Assembly (NCBI GenBank): GCA_020622085.1
Contig: JAHRYM010000001.1
Location: 1,663,144 to 1,727,143, forward strand
Length of the DNA stretch: 64,000 bases
Reading direction: 5' to 3'
From: Paracoccaceae bacterium
GTDB taxonomy: Bacteria > Pseudomonadota > Alphaproteobacteria > Rhodobacterales > Rhodobacteraceae
Of this stretch, positions 61,024 to 64,000 are shown in pieces. Under the pieces are notes generated by a model. The model worked only from the letters and a program-made list of their open reading frames with translations, did no database searches and was not told where the DNA came from. The position numbers and the translations under genes are program-made. Numbering within the stretch: the first letter of the stretch is position 1; each line of letters begins with the position of its first letter.

Positions 61024-62307
61024 ATGGCACATGTCGTTGTCCTGGGTGCAGGGTTGGGCGGGGCCATCATGGCCTATGAGCTGCGCGACGCGCTCAGGCC
61101 CGAAGACAAGATCACCGTCATCACGAAGGATCCGAAATACCACTTCGTGCCCTCAAATCCCTGGATCGCCGTCGGCTGGCGCCAGCAGGACGACATCACC
61201 GTAGATCTTGCGCCGACGATGGCGAAGAAGGGCATCGACTTCATCCCCGTCGCCGCCGAACGGCTGCACCCCGGGGAAAACAGGGTCGAACTGGTCGACG
61301 GGCGCTCGGTCGGCTATGATTACATCGTCATCGCCACTGGTCCCGAACTGGCCTTCGACGAAATCGAAGGACTTGGTCCCGACGGCCATACCCACTCGAT
61401 CTGCCATATCGACCATGCCCTGAAAGCCCATGAGGCCTTCGAGCGTTTCGTCAAGGATCCCGGCCCCGTCGTCATCGGCGCGGCGCAAGGCGCCTCCTGT
61501 TTCGGCCCGGCCTATGAATTCACCTTCATCATCGAGACCGCACTGCGCCGGGCAAAGATCCGCGACCGGGTGCCGATGACCTATGTGACCTCGGAACCCT
61601 ATGTCGGCCACCTGGGCCTGGATGGGGTCGGCGACACGCGCGGGCTGCTCGAATCCGAGATGCGCGAGAAGCACATCAAGTGGATGACATCGAGCCGGGT
61701 GAAAAAGGTGGAAGACGGCCGGATGGTCGTCGAGGAAATCGCCGACGACGGCAGCGTGAAGGCGGAAAAGGAACTGCCCTTCAAGTATTCGATGATCCTG
61801 CCCGCCTTTCGCGGCATCAAGGCGGTCTCGGGGATCGAGGGCCTGTCGAACCCGCGCGGCTTCACCATCGTCGACAGGCACCAGCGCAACCCGAAGTATC
61901 AGAACGTCTTTGCCATCGGCGTCTGCGTGGCAATCCCGCCGATGGGGCCGACGCCGGTGCCCGTGGGCGTGCCGAAGACCGGCTTCATGATCGAATCGAT
62001 GGTCACCGCCACCGCGCGGAACATCGGGGCGCTTGTGCGGGGCAACGAGCCCGACAGCATCGGCACCTGGAATGCCGTCTGCCTTGCTGATTTCGGCGAT
62101 GGCGGCATCGCCTTCGTGGCCCAGCCGCAGATTCCGCCGCGCAACGTCAACTGGTCGGCCTCGGGCAAGTGGGTGCATCTGGCGAAGGTGGGTTTCGAGA
62201 AGTATTTCATCCACAAGCTGCGCAAGGGCACATCCGAACCCTTCTACGAAAAGCTGGCGATGCAGACGCTGGGCATCGACAAGCTGAAGGAAGTCACCCG
62301 CGGCTGA
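61024..62307 (+). CDS. sqr: Sulfide:quinone oxidoreductase, type I
   Basis: A 427-residue membrane-associated flavoprotein oxidising sulfide to sulfane sulfur and reducing quinone. The N-terminal FAD motif is VVVLGAGLGGAIMAYEL. The three redox/active cysteines C127 (HSICHID), C159 (GASCFGPAYEF) and C353 (NAVCLADFG) occupy the numbers reported for the Rhodobacter capsulatus enzyme, and overall length is identical. The segments GHLGLDGVGDTRG and PVPVGVPKTGFMIESM also match. ATG 61024 follows GGGAGGAACC. A strong hairpin lies downstream. Expression is probably relieved by sulfide through the SqrR-like protein. Confidence 0.95.
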   Translation: MAHVVVLGAGLGGAIMAYELRDALRPEDKITVITKDPKYHFVPSNPWIAVGWRQQDDITVDLAPTMAKKGIDFIPVAAERLHPGENRVELVDGRSVGYDYIVIATGPELAFDEIEGLGPDGHTHSICHIDHALKAHEAFERFVKDPGPVVIGAAQGASCFGPAYEFTFIIETALRRAKIRDRVPMTYVTSEPYVGHLGLDGVGDTRGLLESEMREKHIKWMTSSRVKKVEDGRMVVEEIADDGSVKAEKELPFKYSMILPAFRGIKAVSGIEGLSNPRGFTIVDRHQRNPKYQNVFAIGVCVAIPPMGPTPVPVGVPKTGFMIESMVTATARNIGALVRGNEPDSIGTWNAVCLADFGDGGIAFVAQPQIPPRNVNWSASGKWVHLAKVGFEKYFIHKLRKGTSEPFYEKLAMQTLGIDKLKEVTRG

Positions 62308-62868
62308 GGATGCCGGGGTGCAGACAAGTTGCCGGCCCTGCGTCCCCGGGGGTCTTGGGGGCGCAGATCGCGGCTGGCAACCTGCGTGAACAGTCTGTTT
62401 CGCAAAACGCCGAATGATACGGATCAGCCCGCCGCCTGGTCGATCGCGGATCGCAGAAATGCGGGCACGGGAAACCGTCCTGTTGGCGCGTCGGGCTTTG
62501 TTCCGTATTTTCATACAATTCGGAACGGTTTGACCGGAAAACCGAGCGTCACACTCAACCCTGCGGCGATTTTCCGGTCGACATCTCCGCACCCCGATAT
62601 TGCCACATTTTTGCCACGATTGATCGGATCGCCCCGCCGGTGTAACCCGACAGGGCCGGTGAATCGAGGAACCGGACGTCGCGCCAGCACACAGGCGCCC
62701 CGCCCGCCCGGCTTCGCCACGCCACCACCGATCCGCCCCACCACACACTGCCCCGCACGGGTGCAGGGGGCCGGATCCCCGGGGCCGTCCCGCCGGGCGG
62801 CCCCGGACCGCCACGCCCAACACGCATCCCGGCTTTTCAACTGCGGCAGCCCGTGGCAGGAAGGACGC
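62308..62868. other. 561-base non-coding gap between sqr and the DAO-type oxidoreductase gene
   Basis: No frame here has convincing coding character. After sqr, CTGCGTCCCC (62338-62347) and GGGGGCGCAG (62357-62366) form a 10-bp stem around a nine-base loop, without a T-tract. Further on, AT-richer stretches (for example TTTTCATACAATTCGG near 62510) could hold a promoter for the next gene. Nothing else is recognised. Confidence 0.6.
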
Positions 62869-63951
62869 ATGACACATGATTTCCTGATCATCGGCGGCGG
62901 AATCGCCGGCATCTCTGCCGCGGCGCGGCTGTCGCATATGGGCAAGGTCTGGCTGGCCGAAGCCGAAGCCCATCTGGCCCACCACGCATCGGGCCGCTCG
63001 GCCGCGCTGTTCGAGCCGCGCTATGGCAAGCCCGCGCTTGTCGCGCTGTCCTACGGCAGCGAAGACCATCTGGTTCATGCCAATGGCGGCGTCCTGAGCC
63101 CGCGCGGCATGATGATCGTCGCCGGCCCCGATGAGCGCGCCGCCTTCGAGGCCGAAGCCGCCTATATGACCCTGAGCGAAATCCCTTTCGAGGAAGCCCG
63201 TGCCTGGGTGCCGATCCTGAACCCCGTCACCGCCACCCTGGCTGCGCGCGGGTTCGAGGCGCGCGATATCGACACCGACCTTCTTATCCAGAACTTCGCG
63301 CGCGAAGCGCGCAGCAATGGCGCGGTGATCCAGACCGGCGCAGCAGTGACGTCACTGGCACGCGGCGCTGATGGCCTCTGGACGGCCACCACCTCGCAGG
63401 GCAAGGTCCACGCCCGTATCGTCGTCAACGCCGCCGGAGCCTGGGCCGACCGGGTAGCGGCAATGGCGGGGATCGCGCCTCTGGGGCTGGTCCCGAACCG
63501 CCGCTCCATGGCCCGCATTCCCGCGCCCGGCGGACATGATGTAAGCCGCTGGCCGATGATCTTCGGTGTGGGGGAAACCTGGTATGCCAAGCCCGACGCG
63601 GGCGCGCTGATCGTCTCGCCCGCCGAGGAACACCCGATGGAGCCGCATGACGCCTGGGCCGACGACATGGTTCTCGCCGAAGGCCTTGCGCGCTACGAGG
63701 AACGCGTGACGGAACCTGTGACGCGGCTGATATCGTCCTGGGCGGGGTTGCGGACCTTTGCCCCCGACAGGGTGCCGGTGATCGGCTTTGCGCGGTCCGA
63801 TCCCGGCTTCTTCTGGCTTGCGGGTCAGGGCGGCTACGGCTTTCAGACCGCGGCAGCGGCAAGCGCGCTGGTGGCGGACCTTATCGGCGGCCGGACACCG
63901 GCGCTCGAGGCTGACATCGTCGCGGCGCTGTCGCCCGCGCGTTTTGACTAG
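62869..63951 (+). CDS. FAD-dependent oxidoreductase, DAO family (D-amino-acid/glycine oxidase-like)
   Basis: A 360-residue flavoprotein. The dinucleotide motif GGGIAGISAAARLSHMG starts at residue 9, and the DAO-type second glycine-rich region is in FWLAGQGGYGFQTAAAASAL near the C-terminus. HASGRSAALFEPRYG resembles the FAD-contacting segment of D-arginine dehydrogenases (DauA). Family members oxidise D-amino acids, glycine or sarcosine; the exact substrate is open. ATG 62869 follows AAGGAC and excludes a GC-rich upstream frame that lacks similarity. It is the last complete gene of the window. Confidence 0.88.
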   Translation: MTHDFLIIGGGIAGISAAARLSHMGKVWLAEAEAHLAHHASGRSAALFEPRYGKPALVALSYGSEDHLVHANGGVLSPRGMMIVAGPDERAAFEAEAAYMTLSEIPFEEARAWVPILNPVTATLAARGFEARDIDTDLLIQNFAREARSNGAVIQTGAAVTSLARGADGLWTATTSQGKVHARIVVNAAGAWADRVAAMAGIAPLGLVPNRRSMARIPAPGGHDVSRWPMIFGVGETWYAKPDAGALIVSPAEEHPMEPHDAWADDMVLAEGLARYEERVTEPVTRLISSWAGLRTFAPDRVPVIGFARSDPGFFWLAGQGGYGFQTAAAASALVADLIGGRTPALEADIVAALSPARFD

Positions 63952-63964
63952 GGTCGAGACTCAA

Positions 63965-64000
63965 TCAAGTCCACCAGATGATGATTGCGGCGATTGCGAC
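63965..64000 (-). pseudogene. Possible 3' end of a minus-strand gene cut by the window edge
   Basis: On the minus strand the last 36 bases read VAIAAIIIWWT then TGA. The flanking TCGAGACTCAATCAAG resembles the ends of some IS5-type elements in this bacterial group as I recall them, and a hydrophobic C-terminus is common in IS5 transposases. It could equally be chance or another gene. It cannot be decided from the bases available. Confidence 0.2.

Noticed and set aside
62294..62518. 74-codon minus-strand frame in the sqr downstream gap
   Set aside because: No ribosome site, a mixed low-quality composition and no conserved pattern; it overlaps the sqr end and a strong hairpin.
62329..62868. 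Extended N-terminus for the DAO-type oxidoreductase starting near the sqr stop
   Set aside because: The added 180 residues are Pro/Arg-rich without similarity, while ATG 62869 has a ribosome site and begins exactly at the FAD motif.

Overview
The window is a 64 kb stretch of a high-GC alphaproteobacterial chromosome, most likely from the Rhodobacterales (Rhodobacter/Paracoccus-like). The evidence is family composition: a tellurite-resistance set trgA-trgB-cysK of the kind described in Rhodobacter sphaeroides, a 427-residue sulfide:quinone oxidoreductase whose three cysteines sit at the same positions (127, 159, 353) as in the Rhodobacter capsulatus enzyme, a SqrR/BigR-type regulator, an LdtR-like MarR protein, ThyX, and an intergenic inverted repeat of a type I associate with this family. 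I see no rRNA, tRNA, CRISPR array or complete insertion sequence. The last 36 bases may be the 3' end of a transposase or membrane gene on the minus strand.

Layout. 1-6.5 kb: the tail of purN, rnd (RNase D), a small lipoprotein gene, sufE, a large Old-Yellow-Enzyme-type flavin/iron-sulfur oxidoreductase with a divergent XRE-cupin regulator, and a luciferase-like monooxygenase. 6.6-16.2 kb: two RND efflux pairs (adaptor plus pump) on either side of a small cupin gene, with no outer-membrane channel gene nearby. 16.3-25.2 kb: a surface-glycan island. A secreted clan-A glycosidase-like protein, a GT2 polyprenyl-phosphate glycosyltransferase and a membrane glycosyltransferase on the plus strand face a tightly overlapping minus-strand operon (rfbF, rfbG, sugar C-methyltransferase, epimerase/reductase, gtrA). 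Together they look like synthesis of a C-methyl-branched CDP-deoxysugar, its loading on a lipid carrier, flipping and transfer.

25.5-32.1 kb: an M24 peptidase and a complete Opp/Dpp-type peptide ABC transporter (minus strand), with hairpins flanking the binding-protein gene. 32.2-40.2 kb: a second Opp/Dpp-type transporter in one plus-strand operon with an AmiC-like ligand sensor, an AmiR-like ANTAR antiterminator and an acetamidase/formamidase. An intrinsic terminator lies just before amiC, so the operon is probably controlled by ligand-gated antitermination of its own leader.

40.3-49.2 kb: housekeeping and stress genes (thyX, gloA, an LdtR-like regulator, sdhE, an aspartate aminotransferase, a MATE transporter, a methyltransferase, ppk2 with an FNR-like box, a CorA-like transporter). 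49.4-64 kb: a flavin reductase, a SqrR-like persulfide sensor, kup, a DUF3772/MscS channel, cysK-trgB-trgA, a photolyase, an orphan BMP-family binding protein, sqr with a matching ATTC-N8-GAAT operator over its promoter, and a DAO-type oxidoreductase. The strongest regulatory observations are the AmiC/AmiR leader and the SqrR-like/sqr operator pair. Functions are assigned from recognised motifs and gene order only; no database search was possible.
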